Part shown: in pieces, positions 1 to 6,770 of the stretch
Numbering within the stretch: position 1 is the stretch's first letter
Layout of the letters: every line of letters begins with the position of its first letter
NCBI GenBank assembly: GCA_020051815.1
Contig: JAGVQF010000076.1
Span: 1 to 12,151 of the forward strand
Length of the DNA: 12,151 nucleotides
Reading direction: 5' to 3'
DNA from: Candidatus Saganbacteria bacterium
Lineage (GTDB): Bacteria > Margulisbacteria > WOR-1 > O2-12-FULL-45-9 > XYB2-FULL-48-7
Notes under the pieces: model-generated
Database searches by the model: none
Told to the model about the DNA's origin: nothing
The model's input: only the letters and a program-made list of their open reading frames with translations
Made by a program: the position numbers and the translations under genes

Positions 1-609
1 CTGTTAAACGACGGCCTGGTGGGGGAGATCAGCGAACGGCAGAAAAAATTACTGGCCGCTTCGCTCGCAAATGTCGACCGGCTGGCCAATATAATCAATA
101 ACCTGCTCGATATCTCAAAGATCGAATCGCGCTCCATAGAGCTAAGGCGCCGTCCGGCCGATCTGGGCGCGTTGGCCCTGAAAGCCATCGAACTGTTAAA
201 GGACCTGGCGGACAAAAAAAATATCTCGATCGATACCAAGCTGATCTCCGGAGATGTGACCCTGGTCGATCCCGACCAGATACTGCGGGTCTTTATCAAT
301 CTGATTGATAACGCCATCAAATACACCGGCGAGCGTGGCAAGATCACGGTCGGGTTTGAGGTCGCGGGCAATGAGATCAAGTCGTACGTCGGGGACACCG
401 GCCCCGGTATCGCCAAGAACGACCAGTCGATGATCTTTGAGCGATTCATCCGGTTGGGCGGCGCCGAGACGGTGGCGCGCGGCTCCGGCCTCGGGCTGTC
501 GATCTGCAAGGCGATCGTTGAAATGCACAAGGGACTGATCTGGGTCGAAAGCGAACCGGGGCGGGGCTCAAAATTTATTTTCACCCTGCCGAAGATCGAG
601 GGCCAATGA
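1..609 (+). CDS. Sensor histidine kinase, C-terminal part (5' end outside window)
   Basis: This is the 3' part of a two-component sensor kinase; the frame is open from base 1, so the true start lies upstream. The first visible residues (LLNDGLVGEISERQKKLL) match the second half of a HisKA dimerisation helix, which places the phosphoacceptor His just outside the window. A HATPase_c domain follows: N box INLIDNAIKYT, G1 box VGDTGPGI, F box IFERF and G2 box GSGLGLSICKAIV, ending in GRGSKFIFTLP. All ATP-binding motifs look intact. The family autophosphorylates on His and passes the phosphate to a response regulator. The stop codon overlaps the start of the downstream receiver gene (ATGA), so the two are probably translationally coupled cognate partners. 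The sensory input domain is not visible, so the signal is unknown. Confidence 0.93.
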   Translation: MLNDGLVGEISERQKKLLAASLANVDRLANIINNLLDISKIESRSIELRRRPADLGALALKAIELLKDLADKKNISIDTKLISGDVTLVDPDQILRVFINLIDNAIKYTGERGKITVGFEVAGNEIKSYVGDTGPGIAKNDQSMIFERFIRLGGAETVARGSGLGLSICKAIVEMHKGLIWVESEPGRGSKFIFTLPKIEGQ

Positions 610-980
610 GCGATAACCAGCGTATCTTAATAATTGAAGACGAAGCAGATATCGTGACGGCGCTGAAGATCCGCCTCGAAGCCAACGGCTACGAAGTGGT
701 CTCGGCCGCCGACGGGGCTGACGGGCTGCATAAAGCCCGGACCGAGAACCCGGCCCTGATCATCCTGGACATAATGCTGCCCAAACTTGACGGCTACAAG
801 ATCGCGCGCATGCTCAAATTCGATGAGAAATTCTCGGCGATCCCGATCGTCATGCTGATGGCCAAAGTCCAGGAAGCGGATATTTTGAAAGGCAAAGAGG
901 CGGGGGCCGACGCGTATATCACAAAGCCGTTCAAGTCCGACGAGCTGCTGGCTGAAATAAAGAAACTGCTGAAGGCCTAG
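606..980 (+). CDS. Receiver-only response regulator with Met at the conserved Thr/Ser position
   Basis: A 124-aa stand-alone CheY-like receiver domain with no output domain. The acidic pocket (E11, D12), the phosphoacceptor D55 in ILDIMLP and K107 in ITKPF are present. The start overlaps the kinase stop, pointing to a cognate pair; GAGGG lies just upstream. The switch Thr/Ser at the end of beta-4, normally in LTAK, is Met85 here (LMAK, codon ATG at 858-860). That residue usually hydrogen-bonds the phosphoryl group, so signalling may be altered. A single C-to-T change from ACG would explain it. Single-domain regulators act by protein contact, for example in a phosphorelay or on a target enzyme. 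The gene converges on the glucan phosphorylase gene; the stops share a CTAG, leaving no room for a terminator between them. Confidence 0.93.
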   Translation: MSDNQRILIIEDEADIVTALKIRLEANGYEVVSAADGADGLHKARTENPALIILDIMLPKLDGYKIARMLKFDEKFSAIPIVMLMAKVQEADILKGKEAGADAYITKPFKSDELLAEIKKLLKA

Positions 981-2941
981 ACCTGCCAGATGCGGGTCCT
1001 GTATTCCCCGATCATGCGACCCGTGTTAAAAAAACCGCTTTGCGCGATGCAGTTTATCATCATCTCGAGCCACGGCGAATCTTCGATCTTGACTTTGCCG
1101 CCGGCGGTCGAATAATAGAGCTCGGCCATCTCTTCCAGGTTTTTGTAGAGCTCAATCGAATCATCCTTCAGTTTTAGGTCCGACTCACTGCCGATCTGGC
1201 CGGGCGGCGGGACATAACCGAAGATCCGGCCGATATTTTTATCAGCCGCTTCGACCACCCAACCATCTAGCGTGCTCAATTGGAGAACGCCGTTCAGGAT
1301 CGCTTTCATGCCGCTGGTGCCCGACGCCTCAAACGGCGGCAATGGGTTATTGAGCCAGACATCGGAGCCGATGGTCAATTTTTTGGCAAAATAAGTATCG
1401 TAATTTTCCAAGAAGACGATCCGCAGCAGTTTTCGCTCACCGTTCAGCATATTGATCTTTTCCAGCATATTGTCGAGGTGGATCGAGGCCGGCACGTCGG
1501 CTGGATGGGCCTTGCCGGCGATGACGATCTGGAGCGGCCCGACCCGCCGGGCGATCTCGATCAGGCGGTTGGGGTCTTCCAGCAGGAGGGTGGGCCGCTT
1601 GTAGGGCGCGATCCGCCGGGCCCAGCAAATGGTGAACGCGCGATCGTCAAAGTGCCAGAACTCCAGGAATTTGGCCAGCGCCTGCTTGTTCTCGATGTGC
1701 GCCTGCCAGAGGTCGCGGCGGAAAGCCGGGTCGTCTTTGAGATTTTGCACGTTGGAAAGCAGGCACGGGTCATTCTCCCAATCCCCGATCCTGTCTTTAT
1801 ATTTGATCAGCAGTTCTTTGATCGGCGCCGAGAGCCAGGTAAAGGTGTGGATGCCGTTGGTGACGCTTTCGATCTTCTCTTTGTAGCGCGGGAACTGCAG
1901 ACGGGTCACTTCGCCGTGCTTTTGCGCCACGGCGTTGACGTGTTCGCTCACGCTCATGGCCAAAAGCGTCAGGTTAGCCTGGGAATGGTTCTTTTCGTCG
2001 CGGCCGAATCGTTTGACGATCTCTGCCGCTTCCTGGCCGATGGTAGCGGTCAGCTCCTGCAGGTCGAAGCGGTCGTGGCCGGCTTCGACTGGGGTGTGGC
2101 AGGTGTAGGCAAACCTGGCTTTGGGTTTGGCGACAAAAGCAAGTGCCGCATGTCCCTCATTAAGATGATATTTGTTGATGTCGTAGCCCAGGGCTTCGAT
2201 CGCCTTGACCCCGCCCATGCCCAGGATCGCCCGCTGGCAGAGCTTGATCCAGCCGTTCGTCGAGCGGTAGAGCTGGTCGGTCAGCTCGCGGAAATACTCG
2301 GGATTTTCCGGGACGTTGGAATCGATCAGGACGAGGGGCACGACGCTTTTTTGGTCGTAAGAGTAGACGTAGTATTTCCACAATTTAAGCTGCAGCTTTT
2401 GGCCGCTGATCTCGATCTCGATCCTCGGCTTGAGCGGGACGAGGCCGGGGTAGGTGCGGGGATCCCATGAAGTGGCTTCGGGCACCTGGCCGCCGGCGCG
2501 GAACCAGAACTTTTGTTTAAAGTAGCCCTTGTTCCAGAGGATGCCCAGGCCGACCAGCGAAAGGTTGGCGTCGGCCGCTGATTTGAGCGAGTCGCCGGCC
2601 AGCACACCCAGGCCGCCGCTGTAGATCGGCAGGTCGAGCAGTTTTTTCGTCGGCAGCAAGTGATAATAATCCATGTCCTGCATGTTCGAGAAGACCTCGT
2701 GGTCGGATGAGATATTGGCTTTTGAAGTCGGGTTGACGGTCTGGAAAGTGTGGTAGATGCTGGGCGCCAGGCCGTATTCCATCGAAAAATAGGCGATCGA
2801 CGGCGTTTTGGCCAAAAGTTTTTCTTCCGCTGCGATGACCGCCGCCGCGGGAAAGCCGAAAAACTTATCACTCGAAATATCTTTCCGATATTTCTCTTCG
2901 GTGGTATCAAGCTGGATCAGATCGATTATCTTGGCCGGCAT
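977..2941 (-). CDS. glgP: Alpha-glucan (glycogen) phosphorylase, GT35 family
   Basis: A 654-aa pyridoxal-phosphate enzyme that releases glucose-1-phosphate from glycogen or maltodextrin by phosphorolysis in the cytoplasm. The PLP-lysine signature EASGTSGMKAILN is intact, with the Schiff-base lysine at about K546 (codon 1304-1306). Family landmarks appear in order: IAYFSMEYGLAPSIYHTF near the N-terminus, YSGGLGVLAGDSLKSAAD, HLNEGHAALAF, CHTPVEAGHDRF, SVTNGIHTFTW, ARRIAPYKRPTLLL and GKAHPAD. The length suits the shorter bacterial/archaeal phosphorylase group (TIGR02094-type) rather than the roughly 800-aa classical form. The frame is open up to 3058, but that extension lies inside the methyltransferase gene. 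The ATG at 2941, 5 nt after the methyltransferase stop, begins the recognisable N-terminus. No strong Shine-Dalgarno is seen there, so coupling to the upstream gene is likely. Confidence 0.95.
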   Translation of the reverse strand: MPAKIIDLIQLDTTEEKYRKDISSDKFFGFPAAAVIAAEEKLLAKTPSIAYFSMEYGLAPSIYHTFQTVNPTSKANISSDHEVFSNMQDMDYYHLLPTKKLLDLPIYSGGLGVLAGDSLKSAADANLSLVGLGILWNKGYFKQKFWFRAGGQVPEATSWDPRTYPGLVPLKPRIEIEISGQKLQLKLWKYYVYSYDQKSVVPLVLIDSNVPENPEYFRELTDQLYRSTNGWIKLCQRAILGMGGVKAIEALGYDINKYHLNEGHAALAFVAKPKARFAYTCHTPVEAGHDRFDLQELTATIGQEAAEIVKRFGRDEKNHSQANLTLLAMSVSEHVNAVAQKHGEVTRLQFPRYKEKIESVTNGIHTFTWLSAPIKELLIKYKDRIGDWENDPCLLSNVQNLKDDPAFRRDLWQAHIENKQALAKFLEFWHFDDRAFTICWARRIAPYKRPTLLLEDPNRLIEIARRVGPLQIVIAGKAHPADVPASIHLDNMLEKINMLNGERKLLRIVFLENYDTYFAKKLTIGSDVWLNNPLPPFEASGTSGMKAILNGVLQLSTLDGWVVEAADKNIGRIFGYVPPPGQIGSESDLKLKDDSIELYKNLEEMAELYYSTAGGKVKIEDSPWLEMMINCIAQSGFFNTGRMIGEYRTRIWQV

Positions 2942-2946
2942 ATCTT

Positions 2947-3768
2947 TTATTTTACCATTTTTTGCGCGATAAGCGAGAGGAACATCGGGATCTCGTCGCG
3001 CGCGCGGTTTTCCATGCGCGAGCTTGCGCCCGGTTTGCTCTGGCGGTGCGAGACCCATTCTTCGAGCTGGATCAGCGCGAGGCCGTCCGCATTAAGTTGC
3101 TTTATGTATTCAGAGAGCGGGCGATGGAAGGTCCAGGTATGCAGGGCGGGCGCCGCCCCCGGGTGCATCTGGATCGGGATCTTTTGCGATGTCATATAGC
3201 TGTCCACCCGCCGGTACTGCAGTTTTCTCTTTTCATCGATCCCCCAGCCGCTCTGGCGCGGGATGCGAAAGCAGGGATGGCTCATGACCAGCAGCAGGCG
3301 GCCGTTATTTTTTAAGACCCGCGCCATTTCGCTGATGATCTTAGGGAGCGGCTCCATGTTCTGGATCGCCATGATACAGCTGGCCGCGTCAAAACTTGCG
3401 TCTTGGAAAACTCGCAGGTTAGCCGCGTCGGCGACGAGATATCTGATATTGGCCGAGCGGCTCTGCGCGGTCTTGATCAGGCTTGCCGCGGAATCAAGGC
3501 CGGTGACGTCGGCGCCGGCGCGCGCCAGCTCGCGGCTAAAGACCCCCTGGCCGCAGCCGACATCAAGGATCTTTTCGCCTTTTTGGGGGGAAAGCATCCG
3601 CAAAGCGCCGGGGAGTATGACGTTCTCGTGATAGTCGGAACCGCGCTCGCCGACCAATTTGTCATACCAGCCGGCGACCTTGTTCCAACTTGTCCCGACA
3701 TTCCCATCGTCGTGACCGGTGTCGTTTTTTTGCGCGCCGCGCGGTTTGAAACGGCGGTGATGTGTCAT
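2947..3768 (-). CDS. Class I SAM-dependent methyltransferase
   Basis: A 273-aa protein with a Rossmann-like methyltransferase fold. Motif I, KILDVGCGQG, is at residues 66-75. An acidic residue ending beta-2 (GLD92) probably binds the SAM ribose, and VADAANL resembles motif III. The segment SWNKVAGWYDKLVGERGSDYH just before the core is typical of this group of small-molecule-type methyltransferases; the substrate cannot be named. The first 20-25 residues are basic and polar and look like an unstructured extension, but no later start codon exists before the conserved part. The ATG lies about 14 nt after a predicted -10 box, so the leader is very short and has no clear ribosome-binding site. It is probably co-transcribed with glgP, though I see no biochemical link between them. 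Confidence 0.88.
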   Translation of the reverse strand: MTHHRRFKPRGAQKNDTGHDDGNVGTSWNKVAGWYDKLVGERGSDYHENVILPGALRMLSPQKGEKILDVGCGQGVFSRELARAGADVTGLDSAASLIKTAQSRSANIRYLVADAANLRVFQDASFDAASCIMAIQNMEPLPKIISEMARVLKNNGRLLLVMSHPCFRIPRQSGWGIDEKRKLQYRRVDSYMTSQKIPIQMHPGAAPALHTWTFHRPLSEYIKQLNADGLALIQLEEWVSHRQSKPGASSRMENRARDEIPMFLSLIAQKMVK

Positions 3769-3782
3769 TTGATGATGATCGA

Positions 3783-3811
3783 ATTATACAGAACAAAACG
3801 CCAATCCGCAA
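3783..3811 (-). promoter_or_regulatory. Sigma70-type promoter for the methyltransferase-glgP operon
   Basis: On the minus strand TTGCGG (3811-3806) and TATAAT (3788-3783) are separated by 17 nt. The predicted start lies about 8 nt before the methyltransferase ATG. It stands back to back with the promoter at 3827-3855, the two -35 boxes being 15 nt apart. Confidence 0.6.
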
Positions 3812-3826
3812 GAAAATAGAAAGTAC

Positions 3827-3855
3827 TTGACAAGAAAACGCTCCAAATTTATAAT
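3827..3855 (+). promoter_or_regulatory. Consensus sigma70 promoter for the DUF134-corA operon
   Basis: TTGACA (3827-3832) and TATAAT (3850-3855) with exactly 17 nt between them form a perfect consensus promoter. The predicted start is near 3862, at the centre of a 16-bp palindrome. Such a strong promoter overlapping an operator-like palindrome suggests it is normally repressed. Confidence 0.85.
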
Positions 3856-3869
3856 GCGCATATGCGCAT
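3854..3869. promoter_or_regulatory. Perfect 16-bp palindrome, putative operator
   Basis: ATGCGCATATGCGCAT is a perfect inverted repeat. It covers the last two bases of the -10 box and the predicted transcription start of the DUF134-corA operon. A dimeric HTH protein bound here would block RNA polymerase. The first gene of the operon encodes such a protein, so autorepression is the simplest inference. No second copy is evident in the window. Confidence 0.6.
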
Positions 3870-3884
3870 AATGGAGCAGCGGTA

Positions 3885-4187
3885 ATGGCGAGGCCGAAAA
3901 AGCAACGCACGATCAATATTTATGTCCAGGAGCGGCTCTTCGCGCCGCGGGAGGGGATCGCTTCGACTGCGGAGATCAAAGCGGATGAGCTGGAGGCGAT
4001 GCGGCTCTGCGATCGGGAAGCGTTTTATCAGGAAAAAGCCGCCGGCAAGATGGGCGTTTCGCGGCGCACGCTCGAGCGGATGCTCGATTCCGGCCGCAAA
4101 AAAGTGGCCGACGCCCTCATCATGGGCAAAGCGATCAGGATCACCAGGCCCGAGTACGTCAAATTCAGGAAAGGGGTGGGGCCGTGA
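3885..4187 (+). CDS. UPF0251/DUF134 family helix-turn-helix protein
   Basis: A 100-aa protein of the UPF0251 (DUF134) family. It opens with the family's MARPKKQR and contains IKADELEAMRLCDREAFYQEKAAGKMGVSRRTLERMLDSGRKK VADAL-type sequence in which GVSRRTLERML is the recognition-helix region of a sigma-factor-like HTH. The usual N-terminal Cys/His residues of many family members are not obvious. The family is poorly characterised, and members often sit beside metal-cofactor genes. GGAG at 3873-3876 lies 8 nt before the ATG. The gene follows a consensus promoter overlapped by a 16-bp palindrome and leads a three-gene operon ending in a CorA transporter. I infer an autoregulated metal-responsive repressor; DNA binding and the ligand are untested. 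Confidence 0.88.
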   Translation: MARPKKQRTINIYVQERLFAPREGIASTAEIKADELEAMRLCDREAFYQEKAAGKMGVSRRTLERMLDSGRKKVADALIMGKAIRITRPEYVKFRKGVGP

Positions 4188-4378
4188 AACTCGTGCCGAT
4201 CAAAGAAGAAAGCCGCGTGGACGAGGCATTTAAAGCCCGGTCGGAAGATAAATATTATTATTTTGTCAGCGAAACCAACCCCGAATATCAGCCGATCATC
4301 TACGGCGTGACCAGCGCCTCCCTAATCGAGATATTAGTCGAGTATTGGCAGAGGCTGTTAAACGGCCAAAGGAATTAA
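4184..4378 (+). CDS. 64-aa protein of unknown function between DUF134 and corA
   Basis: A small soluble protein that I do not recognise. It starts with GTG overlapping the stop of the DUF134 gene (GTGA) and ends 3 nt before the corA start codon plus its leading bases, so all three genes are translationally packed. The G-rich run just upstream (GGGGTGGGG) could serve as ribosome-binding site. The sequence is charged at the N-terminus (KEESRVDEAFKARSEDKYYYF), followed by a hydrophobic stretch IIYGVTSASLIEILVEYW that looks like a beta-strand and an amphipathic helix rather than a membrane span. There are no Cys or His residues, so direct soft-metal binding is unlikely. Its place in the operon suggests a partner or modulator of the regulator or the transporter. 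Confidence 0.7.
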   Translation: MKLVPIKEESRVDEAFKARSEDKYYYFVSETNPEYQPIIYGVTSASLIEILVEYWQRLLNGQRN

Positions 4379-4381
4379 AAA

Positions 4382-5413
4382 ATGACTAAAAAAGGCCTGA
4401 TCAGTTCTAAGGCTGAACTAGAGCGAAAAGCAGCCAGGATATCGATCTTTGACTTTGACGAGAGCCAATACACTGAAAAAGAGATACCGTATCATGAATG
4501 CCAGGCATATAAGAATAAGCCGACGGTCACCTGGATCAACGTTGACGGCATTCACAATACCAAAGTTATCAAAGACATCTGCGACTGTTTTAAACTAAAT
4601 CCCCTGGTCTATGAACAGCTGATCGATAACACCCAAAAGCCGAAGATCGAGGATTATGGCGATCATCTTTTGATCGTCCTGAAAATGTTCTTATATAACA
4701 AGGAGACCGCGGCGATAATCTCCGAGCAGGTCAGCCTGGTCATCGGGGCCAATTATATCCTGACCTTCCAGGAAAGGGATATCCAGGAGGATGTCTTTGA
4801 CCCGGTCAGGAAGCGGATCAGGACATCCGGCACCAAGATCCGCCAATCCAAGGCCGACTACCTGGCCTACCGGTTGATCGACGCGATCATCGATTATTAT
4901 TTTGCTATCCTGGAGATCATGGGCGAGCGGATCGAAAAGATCGAGCAGGAAACGATCGCGGCCCCAGGCAAAACAACGCTGGTGCAGATGCAAAAGATCA
5001 GGAAAGATATGCTCTATTTGCGCAAATCGATCTGGCCGGTCAGGGAGATCATGAATTCGCTGCAGAGGGGCGAATCAAAATTGATCTCCGAGGGGACTCA
5101 AAAACATATGCGCAACTTGTATGAGCACACTGCCCAGATCATCGACACGATCGAAACCTTGCGCGATACCATGTCTTCTTTGCTGGATATCTATCTCTCC
5201 AGCATCAGTAATAAATTGAACGAGATCATGAAGGTCCTGACCATGATCTCGACGATTTTTATCCCGTTGACCTTTGTCGTCGGCGTCTATGGCATGAATT
5301 TTAAATATATGCCGGAACTTAACTGGGAATACGGCTATCTGTCGGTCTGGGTTGTGACTTTGGCCATAGTCTGCGTGATGCTTTATTATTTTAAAAGAAA
5401 AAAGTGGTTTTAA
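4382..5413 (+). CDS. corA: CorA-type Mg2+/Co2+ transporter
   Basis: A 343-aa inner-membrane divalent-cation channel of the CorA family, which forms pentamers and imports Mg2+ (also Co2+ or Ni2+). It has the usual large soluble N-terminal domain with a long helical stalk, and two C-terminal membrane helices (about 285-303 and 319-337). The diagnostic selectivity-filter motif YGMNF is present (G304-M305-N306), preceded by IMKVLTMISTIFIPLTFVVGV. The loop MPELNWEYGY and the basic tail FKRKKWF are also typical. Length and features are complete. AAGGA at 4369-4373 lies 8 nt before the ATG. As last gene of the DUF134 operon it is probably controlled by the palindrome at 3854-3869, which suggests the regulator senses a divalent metal. 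Confidence 0.95.
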   Translation: MTKKGLISSKAELERKAARISIFDFDESQYTEKEIPYHECQAYKNKPTVTWINVDGIHNTKVIKDICDCFKLNPLVYEQLIDNTQKPKIEDYGDHLLIVLKMFLYNKETAAIISEQVSLVIGANYILTFQERDIQEDVFDPVRKRIRTSGTKIRQSKADYLAYRLIDAIIDYYFAILEIMGERIEKIEQETIAAPGKTTLVQMQKIRKDMLYLRKSIWPVREIMNSLQRGESKLISEGTQKHMRNLYEHTAQIIDTIETLRDTMSSLLDIYLSSISNKLNEIMKVLTMISTIFIPLTFVVGVYGMNFKYMPELNWEYGYLSVWVVTLAIVCVMLYYFKRKKWF

Positions 5414-5761
5414 CCTGATCAAATTCAGCCCCAGGTCGTGCATTTCAAAACATCTATCGAACGGTTTTTCGACAATAAGTGTGCCGGTTTTGTCGCGAAT
5501 TGCTCACGAATTCAACAATCGCGGATTACACTAATGGAAATATCTCGAATGCTCGAATCGACTCCAAATTACCCGAATCCGGACTTTCGGATTGGCGATC
5601 ATTTGCGTTCATTTCGCGGATTTGCGCCATATTTCATTCGCACAATTAGCGATAAATTTATTCTTGAGAATTAGCGTTGAATTTTTACTGGAAGCAAATT
5701 AAATAATGAAGAATTAATATGTTTTTGATGGCACACTTTTTATTAAGAAACCCTCTCTAAC
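5414..5761. other. AT-rich intergenic region without a supported gene
   Basis: About 350 bp with no convincing gene. The one frame of note (78 codons, from 5438) has no ribosome-binding site or recognisable domain. The stretch from about 5495 to 5690 is dense in variants of the words CGAAT, ATTCGC and TTAGCG in both orientations. A 6-bp inverted repeat, AATCCG/CGGATT around GACTTT, spans 5576-5593 without a T-tract. I see no clear terminator for corA. Confidence 0.6.
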
Positions 5762-5790
5762 TTGCGAAATACAGCTCTTGTTGCTAAAAT
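5762..5790 (+). promoter_or_regulatory. Probable tRNA-Asn promoter
   Basis: TTGCGA (5762-5767) and TAAAAT (5785-5790) are 17 nt apart. The predicted start near 5797 is about 14 nt upstream of the duplicated tRNA 5' end at 5811 but about 130 nt upstream of the intact tRNA. This fits a promoter that was close to the tRNA before a repeat element separated them. Confidence 0.5.
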
Positions 5791-5806
5791 GGCCCAGTGG
5801 CCACGA

Positions 5807-5939
5807 GCATTCCCCGGTAGCCCCTCGACAGGCTCGGGGCTTTGAGTATATGATTTATGCCGAGCGACATCGAGCGATGTCGAGCGAACAAAGTGAGTCG
5901 AGACAGAGTCGAGATGGAGTCGAGGCATTCCCCGGTAGC
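5807..5939. repeat. Palindromic repeat element flanked by 15-bp direct repeats of the tRNA 5' end
   Basis: GCATTCCCCGGTAGC occurs at 5807-5821 and again at 5925-5939, where it forms the first 11 nt of the tRNA plus 4 nt of leader. Between the copies lie about 103 bp made of repeat motifs: an imperfect CCCCTCGA...TCGGGG hairpin (5821-5839), a perfect stem CGACATCG-AG-CGATGTCG (5865-5882), and an 11-bp tandem repeat starting GAGTCGAG (5895-5924, 2.7 copies). It encodes nothing. The structure resembles REP/MITE-like elements with the first copy as a target-site duplication, but a slippage-type duplication is also possible. Confidence 0.7.
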
Positions 5940-6000
5940 GCAGTGGTAGCGCAGGTGACTGTTAATCACTTGGTCGTAGGTTCGAATCCTACCCGGGGAG
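5929..6000 (+). tRNA. tRNA-Asn (anticodon GTT)
   Basis: A complete 72-nt cloverleaf. The acceptor stem TCCCCGG/CCGGGGA is fully paired, the D stem is GCGC/GCGC, and the anticodon stem GGTGA/TCACT closes the loop CTGTTAA with anticodon GTT. The T arm is GTAGG-TTCGAAT-CCTAC. The discriminator base is G73 (6000), as expected for Asn. The 3' CCA is not encoded, so it must be added by a nucleotidyltransferase. Its first 11 nt are repeated 118 bp upstream. Confidence 0.96.
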
Positions 6001-6016
6001 CTTTCCTTTCCGCTTT

Positions 6017-6670
6017 TTAAAAATAAATCGTTCCGCCGAACTGGCTGAAGCTGATCGCGGCGTCCATCCAGGCGTTTGAGCCGCTGCTGCTCAAATATTT
6101 TATCCCGGTCAAAGCCATCGATAGCCCATACTGGTAATAGAGCCCGACGCCGATGTTGTCGGTGACGCGGGTATAGGTCTTGAGCCCAAGCATGAAACCC
6201 GGGATGCCGCCGGCAAAATTGCCGGCCGGGGCGGGCGTGCCGGCCACGCCGGCTATCTCCTGCTGGGCGGCGAACCAGCCGAGGTTGTAGTCGACGAACG
6301 CGGAGACGGAGTTTCCCCCGCCCAGATTAAAATCAACAATGCCGCCCAAAGAGGTCTGGAAAAGCTGGAAGTCGTGCCAGCTGCTTCTTAGGGGGCTATA
6401 GTTGAAGATAAAGTGGGGACCCGCTTTGATCCCGGACGACACCGGATAAAAGAGCGAGGCCTCGCCGCCAAACCCGATCTTTGTCTCCGAGTTCACTGTT
6501 CCCAGGTAGATCGAATCCAGGCCGTCCTTCAGCGCAACATTGGTCGCGTTGACGAGCAGGTTGATGTTGAGGTTGCCGCCCAGCCAGGCAATATCGGTCG
6601 CCCCCGATCCCCCGGCCGAAAGTGTGATGACCGCTAAAAGCAAGATCGCAACTATATATTTTTTCATCAT
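6017..6670 (-). CDS. Small outer-membrane beta-barrel-type protein
   Basis: A 217-aa protein with a clear signal peptide: lysines at the N-terminus, the hydrophobic run YIVAILLLAVITL, then a small-residue region ending around GSGA. The mature part is rich in Gly and aromatic residues in alternating patterns (GFGGEASLFYP, KAGPHFIFNY, SAFVDYNLGWF, GVGLYYQYGLSM) and ends GGTIYF; a C-terminal Phe is the usual recognition signal of outer-membrane barrels. A barrel of about eight strands is likely, but no family can be named. AGGAGG at 6675-6680 lies 4 nt before the first ATG and 7 nt before the second (6667); the second spacing is better, so translation probably starts at 6667. The gene converges on the tRNA with only 16 bp between them. 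Confidence 0.82.
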   Translation of the reverse strand: MMKKYIVAILLLAVITLSAGGSGATDIAWLGGNLNINLLVNATNVALKDGLDSIYLGTVNSETKIGFGGEASLFYPVSSGIKAGPHFIFNYSPLRSSWHDFQLFQTSLGGIVDFNLGGGNSVSAFVDYNLGWFAAQQEIAGVAGTPAPAGNFAGGIPGFMLGLKTYTRVTDNIGVGLYYQYGLSMALTGIKYLSSSGSNAWMDAAISFSQFGGTIYF

Positions 6671-6688
6671 GTTCCCTCCTGGTCGGGT

Positions 6689-6719
6689 ATTATAGCAGAT
6701 GCCAAGAGAAAGTTGACAA
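6689..6719 (-). promoter_or_regulatory. Extended -10 promoter for the outer-membrane protein gene
   Basis: On the minus strand TGCTATAAT forms an extended -10 (TATAAT at 6694-6689). A weak TTGTCA -35 lies about 19 nt upstream and overlaps the -35 of the divergent promoter at 6713-6740. The extended -10 could compensate for the long spacer. Confidence 0.5.
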
Positions 6720-6740
6720 ATAATAAATGAGGACTATAAT
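6713..6740 (+). promoter_or_regulatory. Consensus sigma70 promoter for the membrane-protein gene pair
   Basis: TTGACA (6713-6718) and TATAAT (6735-6740) with a 16-nt spacer match both consensus hexamers. The predicted start is about 24 nt upstream of the ATG at 6771. Confidence 0.8.
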
Positions 6741-6770
6741 TTCGTCAGGTTCAATAGCCAGTAGGGTACA

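Noticed and set aside
1280..2470. A 396-codon open frame on the plus strand
   Set aside because: It is antisense to the well-supported glgP gene, and its composition reflects codon bias of that gene.
2942..3058. N-terminal extension of glgP to an ATG at 3058
   Set aside because: It lies inside the methyltransferase gene in another frame; the basic sequence has no resemblance to phosphorylases, and the ATG at 2941 begins the conserved part.
3685..3700. A GTCCCGAC motif shared with the hairpin at 11569
   Set aside because: Only one arm is present at 3690, and it encodes the NVGTSW region of the methyltransferase, so it may be chance; not claimed as a repeat.
5438..5674. A 78-codon frame in the corA-tRNA spacer
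   Set aside because: It has no ribosome-binding site, domain or coding-like composition, and lies in repetitive AT-rich DNA.
5778..6020. An 80-codon frame across the repeat element and tRNA
   Set aside because: It reads through a tRNA and hairpin repeats, so it is not a plausible protein.
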